Shown: positions 47,201 to 55,290, numbered from the stretch's first letter. The stretch is 64,000 bases of DNA from Scytonematopsis contorta HA4267-MV1 (GCA_019359035.1 JAHHIC010000051.1:1-64000), one strand, 5' to 3'. Notes: generated by a model from the sequence alone, not told the origin. Translations and numbers: made by a program.

Positions 47201-47747
47201 CTTTTTTCTCTTCCCCCTCTAAGAGTTTAGCCGCAACAGGTGTATAGACTGGCACAAGAGCATCTTCAGGACTGTTAACAACTAAATTAAATGTAAGCGG
47301 CACCTTTGCTGGCTGTGGAGGTAAAAGTTGAACGCCAATCAAATTCAAATACGCCAAAAAATTCTTCTCTAGAGTTTGGTTAAGACGATTGCTTACCAAT
47401 TCAGCCATTTGCCCAAATATTCTAATCAGCGCTATCCCCGCATCGCGCTCGCCTTGCCACCAACCTTTTTTCTTGACTTTGACTTTTTCGCCATTTTTAG
47501 GGCTATTTTTAAATAGACAAATTGCATCAGCTACTTTTTTTGTGATTAAGCAACCATTTTCAGCTATTATTTTACCTTCAGAATTTTTCACATCTTCAGC
47601 GAGAGTACGATTGTATAATTCTTCAGGTATTGCTTCGAGTAACTCGCTATCAGTATTATGGGCAGTAAAATGTTGTGCCAACTTTACTGTTTGCTGAACG
47701 ATATCATCATAGTTGCGCTTGTCAATTTTTGGTGCTGGCAAAGACAT
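44271..47747 (-). CDS. Large baseplate J-like wedge protein (Afp11-like)
   Basis: 1158 residues, within the range of large eCIS J proteins. The C-terminal region carries the J signature: VQFGDGQYGMIPP (about 866), GGGKAANKP, then RHRDRAVTVQDFEDL (about 939). The middle is a series of beta-rich decoration domains. The extreme C-terminus (PGVDYVSSIDI) resembles the smaller J protein. It is the main structural arm of the baseplate. It begins 18 bp after the gp25-like gene. Confidence 0.88.
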   Translation of the reverse strand: MSLPAPKIDKRNYDDIVQQTVKLAQHFTAHNTDSELLEAIPEELYNRTLAEDVKNSEGKIIAENGCLITKKVADAICLFKNSPKNGEKVKVKKKGWWQGERDAGIALIRIFGQMAELVSNRLNQTLEKNFLAYLNLIGVQLLPPQPAKVPLTFNLVVNSPEDALVPVYTPVAAKLLEGEEKKEVIFETDRELVVTKGQLQAVFVRQPKTDKDTDKYSECTSDAKEGKTEKGFEVFVGKEPIEHHLYLACDNLLALPGNKTLTLTLKLPNNAENQKTILEKITWSCRNGNLWESLSIENHKYNKQEYSVDFKEIKGCATPALFNINNKEARWLRASLNHPYDITITEIPNVKVNVKSIFIKPDLCFFNTSKIDSSKDFYPFGEQPRFNDTLYIASKEAFAVEGAVITLNVTLTPDLNLRKDASVEVAWEAWNGTDWQKCKISEKKQIASNFTCTDKGANFTITLPKIASTTVNGETNNWIRARIISGDYSTQATINQHNILNIHTSLTAEAKKDATQLSLKNVRGFMPGDTIQIVWDSSTQQSDIKITEITEIQSDQSGKIILATGLNNTYLAGAIVVLLPANSTNFTNSTYQAPSIQSLTFSYSYEKTSSVSDCFSYNDFTYSTESKNFQPFTATKDKEPTLYLGFDKISVNRPNSLYFQVKALLPEEIVFDNSKLQILDPNESVQLIWEYFSSDNGWKRLGVEDETNNFAQRGIIRFIPSANITQRWEFGKLFYWLRVRHVKNTFRFSPRLGRIVTNTVWASQSVTVKNEVLGSSNGNPNQSFSTTQTPVLQALRLEVQENLSLQEQEGIESLYGKDALTIIRDKTGQIKQIWVQWQEVQDFYDTGKRDRHYILNHLTGKVQFGDGQYGMIPPLGRNNIRMAVYLTGGGKAANKPALTISQLKTTVPFVESVTNLEAAGSGADQESIERVKERGPKILRHRDRAVTVQDFEDLVYEASTDIARVKILTPNFNPLDEKLWLEEINEENLKAHNDCKAKNAGKVIVLIVPNSNDKKPTPSLALIECVENYLLARAADNLKIEIAAPQWQEISVTAEIVPASIDAADKVMTDAQTRISEFLHPLTGSKNSQGWEFGYTPRKSDIYALLQSIPGVDYVSSIDIKTNDSKQKSDFSNQDQELDTFLIYSGTHTITPFQKEFK

Positions 47748-47765
47748 ATGTTGTTTGAGTAAAAA

Positions 47766-48152
47766 TCACTCTAAATAAAATGGATAAACAAGATTAAAAC
47801 GATTATTGGTAGTACGAACGTGGTAATTAATCTGAATAAATAAGCAATTGGGATGATTAGTATCTGGTGTGACATCGATATGTAAAACATCAATACGGGG
47901 TTCCCATTCACTCAGAGCTTGCTCTACTTCAGAAATTATCTGTCCAGAAATACTAGCGGTGTTATTTGCAAAAACTAGGTCGTGAATACCGCAACCAAAG
48001 TTTGGACGCATTAACCGTTCTCCACGTGCAGTTCCTAATATCATCCAAATCGACTGACGAACGCAATCTTCGTGACGGGCCATTTTAATTTGACCGTTCT
48101 CATCGCAATCTACAGAAGATATCCATCCCACACCGAGAAAATTTCCATCCAT
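47766..48152 (-). CDS. gp25-like baseplate protein (Afp9-like)
   Basis: About 128 residues. The gp25/lysozyme-like wedge signature is intact: GNFLGVGW, RQSIWMILGTARGERLMRPNFG and ALSEWEPRID with the conserved E-P-R. It links the tube and sheath to the wedge. The start lies within a 13-bp tandem repeat, so ATG 48152 and an in-frame ATG 9 bases upstream (48161) are both possible. Confidence 0.92.
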   Translation of the reverse strand: MDGNFLGVGWISSVDCDENGQIKMARHEDCVRQSIWMILGTARGERLMRPNFGCGIHDLVFANNTASISGQIISEVEQALSEWEPRIDVLHIDVTPDTNHPNCLFIQINYHVRTTNNRFNLVYPFYLE

Positions 48153-48183
48153 AAGTTCCATCCATAAGTTCCATCCATAAGTT
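48143..48183. repeat. Three 13-bp tandem repeats at the gp25-like start
   Basis: TTCCATCCATAAG occurs three times in a row with an exact 13-bp period. Read on the minus strand, each unit contributes ATG triplets, in different frames because 13 is not a multiple of three. It covers the whole gap between the PAAR stop and the gp25-like coding region. Confidence 0.9.
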
Positions 48184-48185
48184 AT

Positions 48186-48614
48186 TTACCCACCAATAAA
48201 TACATTCGCAGGTACACCAGGTGCGGGAGCTACAACTCCATGAGGTGGGGGAGCTTCGCTACAGGTTTTGACTGAATCACCAATGCGTGCTACGGGTTTA
48301 CCGCCAATATTAACAGTTAAACTACCAGCAATAATTTCAGCTTGATTATCAGGTTGAGTCACAAAACCTAGGGGAGCAGTTCCCGGAGGAGGTAAAAAAG
48401 GGTGTGCGTTTGTTTGACCTTTGCTCCCTTTTAATGCAACAAATTTCCCCCCAATTTTGACATCTGTACTGAGATTTTGCTCAAATGTCGCCACAAAAGG
48501 ATGAGGTAGAGGCGCTACGATTGGGGGTGCTGGTGGGGGTGCTGGTTTCCCTTTCACCTGATGCGTACAAGCTGTAACAATTAAATCACCTTGCAGTGCT
48601 ACTGGTTTACCCAT
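48186..48614 (-). CDS. PAAR-like spike tip protein
   Basis: 142 residues from ATG 48614 (a GGAG lies 9 bases upstream); a TTG five codons earlier is unlikely. Pro- and Gly-rich sequence with PAAR-type turns: GKPVALQGD, VKIGGKFVALKG, VNIGGKPVARIGDSV. His and Cys residues near the ends could bind the tip metal. It caps the spike that pierces the target membrane. Confidence 0.87.
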   Translation of the reverse strand: MGKPVALQGDLIVTACTHQVKGKPAPPPAPPIVAPLPHPFVATFEQNLSTDVKIGGKFVALKGSKGQTNAHPFLPPPGTAPLGFVTQPDNQAEIIAGSLTVNIGGKPVARIGDSVKTCSEAPPPHGVVAPAPGVPANVFIGG

Positions 48615-48659
48615 TTTGCTTTTCTCCAAATTTAGAAATTTTCTGAATTGCTTAATTAC

Positions 48660-49307
48660 TTAATTAATATTCACCATATTTCCTTTAATGTTCATTACAG
48701 GGCCTGCCTGTAAGTCCATATTTTGCTGCGCTGTTATTTTCATCCCGGCTTGAGAATTAATTTCGATGCTCTGAGCGCTGAGTTTAAGCTTACCGTTTTG
48801 CGAATTGATGCTAATATCGGCATCAGCTGTAATAGATATCGAGTTATCTTTAGTATTAATCACAATACTATTTTTCAGACTTTTGTCAATCACCTCGATT
48901 TTTTCGGAATCAGGAGTATCATCAAGTAGAATAGTGTGACCGCTGCGAGATTTAATTATTCGTTTATCATTTTTACCATCGCTATTAAATTCTGGTGGTT
49001 TATCTACACCATTCCACAAGCTTCCTAAAATGTAAGGAGAAGCAACATTACCGTGGGCAAAAGCTATCAGTACCTCACTGCCAACTTCTGGTAAAAAGTA
49101 TATCCCACATTTCTCACCCGCCATCGGGGTTACTACCCTAGCCCAAAAGCTTTCGTCATTATCTGATAGTAAGGGAAACTTTACTTTGACTCGCGCTAAA
49201 CCTTCTTCATCTTTATTATTAGTAACTATACCAATCGTCAGTCCATAAAATTGATTGCTTTGGTTTTGCTGTCCCAAAAGATTTGGTAGCAGGCTCATTT
49301 CTATCAT
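48660..49307 (-). CDS. Spike protein, gpV/gp5-like half of a split VgrG
   Basis: 215 residues. An OB-fold-type N-terminus (YGLTIGIVTNNKDEEGLARV, FWARVVTPMAG, LPEVGSEVLIAFAHG) is followed by repeating beta-strands (ISITADADISINS, MKITAQQNMDLQAG) that build the trimeric needle. ATG 49307 overlaps the stop of the preceding gene as ATGA, with TAGGAG 9 bases upstream, so the two spike halves are translationally coupled. Confidence 0.9.
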   Translation of the reverse strand: MIEMSLLPNLLGQQNQSNQFYGLTIGIVTNNKDEEGLARVKVKFPLLSDNDESFWARVVTPMAGEKCGIYFLPEVGSEVLIAFAHGNVASPYILGSLWNGVDKPPEFNSDGKNDKRIIKSRSGHTILLDDTPDSEKIEVIDKSLKNSIVINTKDNSISITADADISINSQNGKLKLSAQSIEINSQAGMKITAQQNMDLQAGPVMNIKGNMVNIN

Positions 49308-50368
49308 GTTGCATTTCTCCTAACGGTAAATTTCGTTTTGTAACCTTGCTTTTTTGAATAATCATGTTTAACTGAGATAACGTAGTACAAACCACTAAAC
49401 TTGTTTCCTACGTCATTAATTTCAATGACTTTACCTGCGCGTATATTGGGGTTTCCTTGGCAAGTTCCTTCACCTCCAACATAGGTCAGCGCCATTTCGT
49501 TAAAAAGCCCTTTGGCAATTTCGTCAGCTTCAGTACTATTCGATAGCGATTCTGTAAAAACAACATGCGTCGCATTACCAAATGCTGTCTTTGCCGCACT
49601 GGGACCGCTAGTCTTACCGTTCATTTTACAATTTTCATCGCCAACGCTGGCTCTACTAATAACAACCTTTTTTTGTTTAATGTCCCAATTGCGTACTTCT
49701 ACTACTCCTACTTGCTGCATTGTACTCGAGCGAGAATAAAATTCAACTAAATCTTTCTTTTTAAGAGTGAGTGCTTTTTCCTGAATATTTTGAGGTGGGC
49801 GAAAGCATAAAGTTTGACCCTCCATCGCCAATTCATAACCAAGCCTTTTAGCGCGTTTTTGTAGAAACTCCATGTCAGTTTGATTCGACTGACAAACATA
49901 ATCTATTATAACTTTAGTATCTGTTATCTCGGTTAATAATTTTTGTTCTCTAGCAATTTGGCTAACGATATCACTATCTTTAATTTCTTTCCAGGAGCGA
50001 GTTTTGTGACCTCGAATTAAACGATGACGAAAATCATGACCGCTGACTAAGAAAGTCGGCTCTGCATCAGCAGCAAAATCTACTTCTACTCCTGTAATTT
50101 CTCCCAAGAAGACTGTTTCTAATTGGTTAGGATAACCCATTTGAATTTTAATTGCAGAACCTTCATTAAATAAATCTTTCTCATTACTTGCTGTAACTTC
50201 ACTCTTGATTAAATCCCAGTTTGATAACTTTAGGGCAAGCATACTTGGTGCATCCAAATCTTCAGACACAGTGGCTGAAATTACTTCCAAATTTGATTTT
50301 GAAGATAGGCGCGTGTTTTGAATTGTGATGTTAAGTTTGGGAGTAAGTTCCTCTATACTAGTAGGCAT
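49304..50368 (-). CDS. Spike hub protein, gpD/gp27-like half of a split VgrG
   Basis: 354 residues from ATG 50368 (a TTG at 50380 is an alternative). It resembles phage late-control gpD and the gp27 part of VgrG: SGHDFRHRLIRGHKTRSW, QSNQTDMEFLQKRAKRLGYE and RAGKVIEINDVGNKFSGLYYV. It forms the ring between the tube and the spike. It begins within 15 bp of the LysM gene's stop and overlaps the spike gene, giving a tight operon. Confidence 0.9.
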   Translation of the reverse strand: MPTSIEELTPKLNITIQNTRLSSKSNLEVISATVSEDLDAPSMLALKLSNWDLIKSEVTASNEKDLFNEGSAIKIQMGYPNQLETVFLGEITGVEVDFAADAEPTFLVSGHDFRHRLIRGHKTRSWKEIKDSDIVSQIAREQKLLTEITDTKVIIDYVCQSNQTDMEFLQKRAKRLGYELAMEGQTLCFRPPQNIQEKALTLKKKDLVEFYSRSSTMQQVGVVEVRNWDIKQKKVVISRASVGDENCKMNGKTSGPSAAKTAFGNATHVVFTESLSNSTEADEIAKGLFNEMALTYVGGEGTCQGNPNIRAGKVIEINDVGNKFSGLYYVISVKHDYSKKQGYKTKFTVRRNAT

Positions 50369-50380
50369 GGTGATTCCCAA

Positions 50381-51016
50381 TTATTGAATAGTTAGACCAA
50401 GACGCAATGGAGGCACAGTTAGACTTTGACCTGGTTTAATGCCACGAGGGTCGGTAAGTCTGTTTGCAACCGCGATTATTCGCCATAAAGACGGGTCATT
50501 ATACTCTTGAGCTGCGATGCTACTAAGAGTCTCCCCTCGTTTAACTATACGAATGGGGTCATCGATGGGGTTCTGTTTTTTTTGTTTAAGTTCATTCGAT
50601 TCGCAATTTTTAAATTTGCATTTGAGTATTGCTCTTACTGGTGTACCATTCTCTAAAAAGTGAGTCAGTGTTTCGTTAATTGACATTAGAACTCCTTGCA
50701 TTAATATAATATCTCCTGCTCCCCAAATAAGTTTACACATTGGCGGTCTTTTTAATTCGCCGTTGATTTCCACAATATCACGAATAAATTTCGTTTCGTT
50801 TCTAACATTATTTTGAGGATATTTGCCAAAAGTAGTATCAAAAAAAAAGTCTATATCTAATGTTGAAAGGTCTTCATTAGGAACCAACTTTCCATCCTTT
50901 TCATTCCAGCCTGTCTTTGCGATTGTCAGTTGGTTGGGATTAAACAAAACTTCTTTTGATAAGCCAAATTCTCCCCGTTCTTCTTCAACTGCTATCTTCA
51001 TTTTTTCTAGCGCCAT
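50381..51016 (-). CDS. LysM tube-baseplate adaptor (Afp7-like)
   Basis: 211 residues. The N-terminal about 140 residues are a CIS-type domain (EVLFNPNQLTIAKTGW, CKLIWGAGDIILMQGVL). The C-terminal LysM module reads VKRGETLSSIAAQEYNDPSL and ends with IKPGQSLTVPPLR. The eCIS counterparts sit between the first tube ring and the spike hub. Its start overlaps the end of the upstream gene by 10 bp. Confidence 0.9.
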   Translation of the reverse strand: MALEKMKIAVEEERGEFGLSKEVLFNPNQLTIAKTGWNEKDGKLVPNEDLSTLDIDFFFDTTFGKYPQNNVRNETKFIRDIVEINGELKRPPMCKLIWGAGDIILMQGVLMSINETLTHFLENGTPVRAILKCKFKNCESNELKQKKQNPIDDPIRIVKRGETLSSIAAQEYNDPSLWRIIAVANRLTDPRGIKPGQSLTVPPLRLGLTIQ

Positions 51017-52434
51017 TGTCCCTGTCCTCTACGTTCGTTTTCAGCAATGAATTTACGCATTAATTTACTCTCTAATTTATCAACCAAAGCATCTAAGTCC
51101 ATATTATTTTTCTCTGTATTATTACTAATTTGTGGACTTTCAATAATTGTAATTGGTTTTTGTTGACTAATTGAATTATGATTAATAACTTGATTATTTT
51201 GATTTACCATGTTTTGGGATGCTCTTTCCGCTTCAGCTTTTGTTGTAGCCAAATCTTTTGCAGCCAAAGAAGGTTGATAAAAAGGCATTTTATCATTTTT
51301 ATTTCCCAAGTTAATTGGCATAGTTTCTAATTTGCCATTACTGCTTATTTTCTGGGATGGGGTAGTTGGTCTAGGCTTGACTATAGGCAGTTGACTATTC
51401 CCCGTCACAAAATCATTGACTGTATCGCTAATTAATGGCTCGGAGCTATGGTAAACGAGGGGTGTTTGCTGCTCTGGAATATCTATTAACCGAGAATTAA
51501 TCTCTCGCAATGGTGATGTTTGTGCTTGGTTATAAACAACTTCCGCTCCTGAGATTGCTCCCATAGCAATCTGGGAGGTTTGGGGTTTATTTTTTGATAA
51601 CCCAGGTTTTAAGGCGATAGAATTACTTACGGAGTTATGATTAATGCTATCTAATTTAGTGGTAGATGCTTGCTCGGTACTAAAGTTTTTGCTAGGGGCA
51701 AATTTAGCTTGCACTAAAGGTAGTTGACCTGCTGGTGCATGATTTATGATATCTCTTACGGGTAATGTAGAATTAGAGTCAATTGATGATGTTTCCCGTG
51801 TTACTGCAACTGACCCAAAATTAAGTTTTCTAAATTGTTCTTGGTTTTTTTCTTGTTTTTTTTCTTGGTTTTCTTCTTGGTTTTTTTCTTTGTTATGTTT
51901 ATGTTCTAGGGATAAACCAGGCTTTATGGTTTCCTTGTTTAATAAATTACCTTTTGTACTACTTGTACCGTCCGTAACTTCTGTCGCATTTATACCAACT
52001 ACGCGATTAACTGGTGTATTAAGCGCATTTGAATTAAGCGATACAGCCTGCTTTGAATTAAAATCGCTATTGGATAGAGGCATTTTTTGACTGTTTTTTC
52101 CTGGAGCAAATTTTGCCTGTATTACCATCCTTGGTTTTTCATTTGCCTGCCTAGATGATTTTTTTGGGTTAGATGTATTAAATATTTCGTTGTTTGCATT
52201 CCTCCTTTGGTGTGCATAAACAATTGGCACTTGTCCCACATCTAAATTAGAAACTTTACACCAATTTTTTTGCACTTGGGTAAGTAAAGGTAAGCGATTC
52301 GCTAGGTTTTGCGAACGCTGGATTATTTTTCTAGCTATCTGCGTGTCAATAACACCAGGTTGAAGAACGGGACGCAACAATCGAGGAAGCAGTTGCGGTG
52401 AAATAGAATCTTCCCAAGCTTGTTTTAGAGTCAT
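51007..52434 (-). CDS. Low-complexity eCIS protein, unknown function
   Basis: 475 residues. The N-terminus (about 1-60) and the last about 35 residues (MDLDALVDKLESKLMRKF onward) look folded and helical. The middle is N/Q/K/S-rich and disordered, with a KNQEENQEKKQEKNQEQ stretch and repeated short motifs of the type (L/V)-P-(L/I)-V-x-A-K-F-A-P. Its place between a tube gene and the LysM gene is where Afp-type systems encode the tiny Afp6, so the C-terminal part may correspond to that. No separate tape-measure protein is recognisable in the cluster. Confidence 0.7.
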   Translation of the reverse strand: MTLKQAWEDSISPQLLPRLLRPVLQPGVIDTQIARKIIQRSQNLANRLPLLTQVQKNWCKVSNLDVGQVPIVYAHQRRNANNEIFNTSNPKKSSRQANEKPRMVIQAKFAPGKNSQKMPLSNSDFNSKQAVSLNSNALNTPVNRVVGINATEVTDGTSSTKGNLLNKETIKPGLSLEHKHNKEKNQEENQEKKQEKNQEQFRKLNFGSVAVTRETSSIDSNSTLPVRDIINHAPAGQLPLVQAKFAPSKNFSTEQASTTKLDSINHNSVSNSIALKPGLSKNKPQTSQIAMGAISGAEVVYNQAQTSPLREINSRLIDIPEQQTPLVYHSSEPLISDTVNDFVTGNSQLPIVKPRPTTPSQKISSNGKLETMPINLGNKNDKMPFYQPSLAAKDLATTKAEAERASQNMVNQNNQVINHNSISQQKPITIIESPQISNNTEKNNMDLDALVDKLESKLMRKFIAENERRGQGQWR

Positions 52435-52453
52435 ACTTTAAATTCCGTTAGCA

Positions 52454-52978
52454 TCAAAACATAGCCTCAGAAATTAAATGGGTAATTGAACGATTAAAAA
52501 TTCCCTGATGAACGAGTTCAATGCTCTCCACTGCAATTTCATCGCTGCTAGCATTTAGCTTCGGTCCAGTCCACTTTACAGGGTAAGCGTTGTGAAAATC
52601 CCACACCTTGACAGGTTCCATCATACGGTCGAACAGTATAATACTACCGTTTTTCCGTTCTATATTACCAGCACTTGCATTTTGATACCATACTGACAAG
52701 GTATCAAGAATTGTTAAGCCTTTGCTTAAAACAAGAGGTTCGTAAGAAGTTTGAGTCGGAAATTTATGAACATATCCATTTACACCACCTTCTTTATATT
52801 CCTCCAAACTAATCTGGCTTCCTAAACCTGTAACTTCGGTGAATCCACCTGTTAACAATCCATCGATTTCTACAAAAAAGTTATAAGCAGCTAAAGGGTC
52901 AATGATATCTCTTAGTGCATCATAGCCTAATCGATAATTGCTTTTAATAAGATATGTCTTTTGACTTGTTTTTCGCAT
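52454..52978 (-). CDS. Tail tube protein, gp19-like (second tube gene)
   Basis: 174 residues of the contractile-tail tube family: FFVEIDGLLTGGFTEVTGLG, then ILFDRMMEPVKVWDFHNAYP and an acidic IAVESIELVHQG end. It is longer at the N-terminus than the other tube protein (53649-54101), as expected for the variant at the tube-baseplate junction (Afp5-like). It is followed 20 bp later by the low-complexity gene. Confidence 0.88.
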   Translation of the reverse strand: MRKTSQKTYLIKSNYRLGYDALRDIIDPLAAYNFFVEIDGLLTGGFTEVTGLGSQISLEEYKEGGVNGYVHKFPTQTSYEPLVLSKGLTILDTLSVWYQNASAGNIERKNGSIILFDRMMEPVKVWDFHNAYPVKWTGPKLNASSDEIAVESIELVHQGIFNRSITHLISEAMF

Positions 52979-52990
52979 AATTCTCTAGTT

Positions 52991-53152
52991 CTACTGTTCG
53001 TTCAATTGCTGATTAATTTGAGAAATTTGTGCTACCCAAGAAAGTCGTTCGCGATGTTCCATTGCCATGATTTGCTCGTGTTGCCAGTGAAAGTGATAAG
53101 CAATGTAAGCTACTTCTTCTAGTAGCCTATTCTCTGGGTAGCAAACTACTCC
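52991..53152 (-). CDS. DUF6760-like small eCIS protein, probably made by -1 frameshift
   Basis: 53 codons in the -1 frame relative to the gene at 53146-53517. The sequence CYPENRLLEEVAYIAYHFHW, then EHRERLSWVAQI, matches what I recall as the short DUF6760 family found in eCIS clusters. The frame is closed just upstream by TGA, and there is no ATG, GTG or TTG before the conserved part; the first Met lies more than half-way in (residues 29-31). Translation therefore most simply comes from frameshifting at TTTGGGG (53152-53158), giving a 175-residue fusion with the upstream protein. Confidence 0.75.
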   Translation of the reverse strand, partial: GVVCYPENRLLEEVAYIAYHFHWQHEQIMAMEHRERLSWVAQISQINQQLNEQ

Positions 53153-53158
53153 CCCAAA
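53146..53158 (-). promoter_or_regulatory. Candidate -1 programmed frameshift site
   Basis: Read on the minus strand, T TTG GGG (53158-53152) fits the X XXY YYZ slippery consensus in the zero frame. It is followed by GAG and the stop TAG (53148-53146). A short GTAG/CTAC hairpin begins right after it, and a 6-bp GCTACT/AGTAGC hairpin lies 25 nt on (53126-53109). Direct evidence of slippage is absent. Confidence 0.6.
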
Positions 53159-53517
53159 GGAACAGTTTCCACCTCAAACTCACCCTGACAGTGGGGACAA
53201 TCGACTAAAAGACGACTATGACCATTTTGATTAATACGTTGGTAAAAATCTTGTAGGTACACTAAATCAGCTGAAAATAAATTTTCAATCATTTTAGGGT
53301 TAATATTTTGCACAGTGCCTAAATCTGTAATGACTCTTGACAAAAGAATAATTACTAAATAGCCTGGATTAGCCTGAACTCGTGGGTCGCGCAAAGGTGT
53401 AATTTCATCAAAGGCTGTAGACAATCGCATAGTACCCTCGCGATGGATATTCCCTTCTGGGTCAATGTAGCCTTGCGGTAGGATAAAGGAAAATTTTGTT
53501 TGTTTTTGTTCTAACAT
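53146..53517 (-). CDS. Small eCIS assembly protein (zero-frame product)
   Basis: 123 residues, soluble. It begins FSFILPQGYIDPEGNIHREG and has a helical middle and a C-terminal CPHC knuckle (LLVDCPHCQGEFEVE). Its position between the two tube genes, together with the frameshift site at its 3' end, recalls the tail-assembly chaperone pairs of long-tailed phages (lambda gpG/gpGT). That analogy is mine; the family is not one I can name with certainty. Confidence 0.75.
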   Translation of the reverse strand: MLEQKQTKFSFILPQGYIDPEGNIHREGTMRLSTAFDEITPLRDPRVQANPGYLVIILLSRVITDLGTVQNINPKMIENLFSADLVYLQDFYQRINQNGHSRLLVDCPHCQGEFEVETVPLGE

Positions 53518-53648
53518 TTGGGACTTGAGATTTTATTAGACTTTGAATTATGCCTTAAGGGTGACTCAGATGAACGGATTTTTAACAAGTGGGCAATGCC
53601 CACCTGATAAATTAATAATGATGGGAATAGAAAATACGAGTTACTTAA

Positions 53649-54101
53649 TTAAGACCACTTATCAACAGTTATCCCTTCGTGAGCAAACTCCAGAGTTTCA
53701 ACTGCAGCATCATCAGAAACAGCATTAAAATCAGAACTAGACCAAGTTACAGGCCAGCAATTTGTCAAGTTCCAACGTATTTTCTCAACACCTGTGTCGT
53801 CAAGCAAAACTATCGAAACTTCGCGACGGTCTGCGACTCCTTTCATTAAGCTTTGTCGCCACTTCCACAGTTCATCATTGTTCGTCATACCTCTTTTAAG
53901 AGTGACATTCCCATAGCTTACTAAACCGGGTATTTTTCGCTTAGTTAAAGGGTCTGTTCCTTCTCGATATTCACCAGCTGCTTGCGTGGAGCTTAGTCCT
54001 GTAACATCTCGGAAACCAGCATGAATAATGCCATTCCATTCGACATAAAAATTATAACCACTATAAGGGTCAGGGTTGTGAAGAGGTTTAGTGCTGGGCA
54101 T
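53649..54101 (-). CDS. Tail tube protein, gp19-like (main tube)
   Basis: 150 residues, the usual length for the major inner-tube subunit (Afp1-like). Motifs are YNFYVEWNGIIHAGFRDVTG, VTLKRGMTNNDELWKW and a C-terminal VETLEFAHEGI. Hexameric rings of this protein should line the channel inside the sheath. It lies 79 bp after the first sheath gene downstream in the operon. Confidence 0.92.
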   Translation of the reverse strand: MPSTKPLHNPDPYSGYNFYVEWNGIIHAGFRDVTGLSSTQAAGEYREGTDPLTKRKIPGLVSYGNVTLKRGMTNNDELWKWRQSLMKGVADRREVSIVLLDDTGVEKIRWNLTNCWPVTWSSSDFNAVSDDAAVETLEFAHEGITVDKWS

Positions 54102-54180
54102 AGATTAATCTCAGTAAATAAAGTGGCTGTTTTTTGAAAGTTAAAAGTTAAAGCATCAAATATTCTTATTTAACTTTTAA

Positions 54181-55290
54181 CTAATTTACTTGCACTCCGT
54201 TCTCACCGTGAATTAGACGAACAATAATAAATTCACTAGGAATGGTAGGTGCTAGACCGATTTCGGTGATTACATTTCCAATCTCTTGCGTAGAAGCTGG
54301 GTTTGTTTGAGCATCGCATTTGACATAAAAAGCTTCTTGGGGTGAATCTCCTTTGAGCGCACCTTTTAAGCGCAAAGACTCAAAATAAGCTATTAATTCC
54401 CGCTCAATCCGAATCCATAATTTGAAGTCGTTGGGTTCAAAAACTACAGCAGCTAAGTTGCGTTCTATCCACCTAAAAACATTCAAGAACAAACGCCGCA
54501 CGTTAATATAATGCCAATTTGCATCTGCGCTTAAAGTGCGGGTTCCCCAAATGCGTATACCTCTTCCGGGTAAAGCACGCAAGCAGTTTACTCCCCCAAT
54601 TGCATCGGTCGGATGTAGTTTTACAAGCTCTAAGTTGGAAAAGGTCTGTTTTATATCTAACGCTCCTTCTACTATATAGTTAGCAGGAGAGGAGTAAAAA
54701 CCCCCATTCCGGTCGCTACGAGCATAAACTCCAGCTATATGACCGCACGCAGGAATAAAGTCAAACCCTGAGTCGTTCTCAACTTTAATCCAAGGAGCAT
54801 ACATCGCACCATTCTTTGAATTTAAGGCTTGTCGCTGCTTCTGGATTTGCTCTGTTGTTGAATCTTTCTCCCCATCCAGTATCGCAAACCTGTCACCAAT
54901 GCGATCGCAATGCTCTAAAATTTTTTCCCTCGCAGAGGGACTAATCATGTCTGGCGAACAAACCAAGTCAATATCATCTAGGTATTCTAACGCCTTTAGT
55001 CCCTCAGACAATGCTTGCTCGGTTTCATCTTTCAGTCGCACTACATAACACAATTGACCGCCATTTTCAAAAAAACCCTTTACTGCATAATGAAGGTATT
55101 TTTTTTTACCTTGAAACGCTGGAAATTGCGTCCAAAGTTTCAGCATTTTGGGTTGGTTGTAAGGAAGTTGTGTAACATCAGCATCCGGAACGAGACCTAA
55201 AAACGCAGGAACGCCTGTCATTAACTCTGGTGCTGGTGTTGGAAAAATATCCTTAAGAACTACCCCTGGTATCGGATAATTTGCGTGCAT
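54181..55290 (-). CDS. Contractile sheath protein 1
   Basis: 369 residues. Typical sheath features: TGVPAFLGLVPDADV near the N-terminus, CGHIAGVYARSDRNGGFYSSPAN in the middle, GVNCLRALPGRGIRIWGTRT, and RRLFLNVFRWIERNLAAVVFEPND near the C-terminus. It is shorter than sheath 2 and lacks its insertion. The gene follows sheath 2 by 27 bp. Two or three sheath types are normal in Afp/PVC-like systems. Confidence 0.94.
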   Translation of the reverse strand: MHANYPIPGVVLKDIFPTPAPELMTGVPAFLGLVPDADVTQLPYNQPKMLKLWTQFPAFQGKKKYLHYAVKGFFENGGQLCYVVRLKDETEQALSEGLKALEYLDDIDLVCSPDMISPSAREKILEHCDRIGDRFAILDGEKDSTTEQIQKQRQALNSKNGAMYAPWIKVENDSGFDFIPACGHIAGVYARSDRNGGFYSSPANYIVEGALDIKQTFSNLELVKLHPTDAIGGVNCLRALPGRGIRIWGTRTLSADANWHYINVRRLFLNVFRWIERNLAAVVFEPNDFKLWIRIERELIAYFESLRLKGALKGDSPQEAFYVKCDAQTNPASTQEIGNVITEIGLAPTIPSEFIIVRLIHGENGVQVN

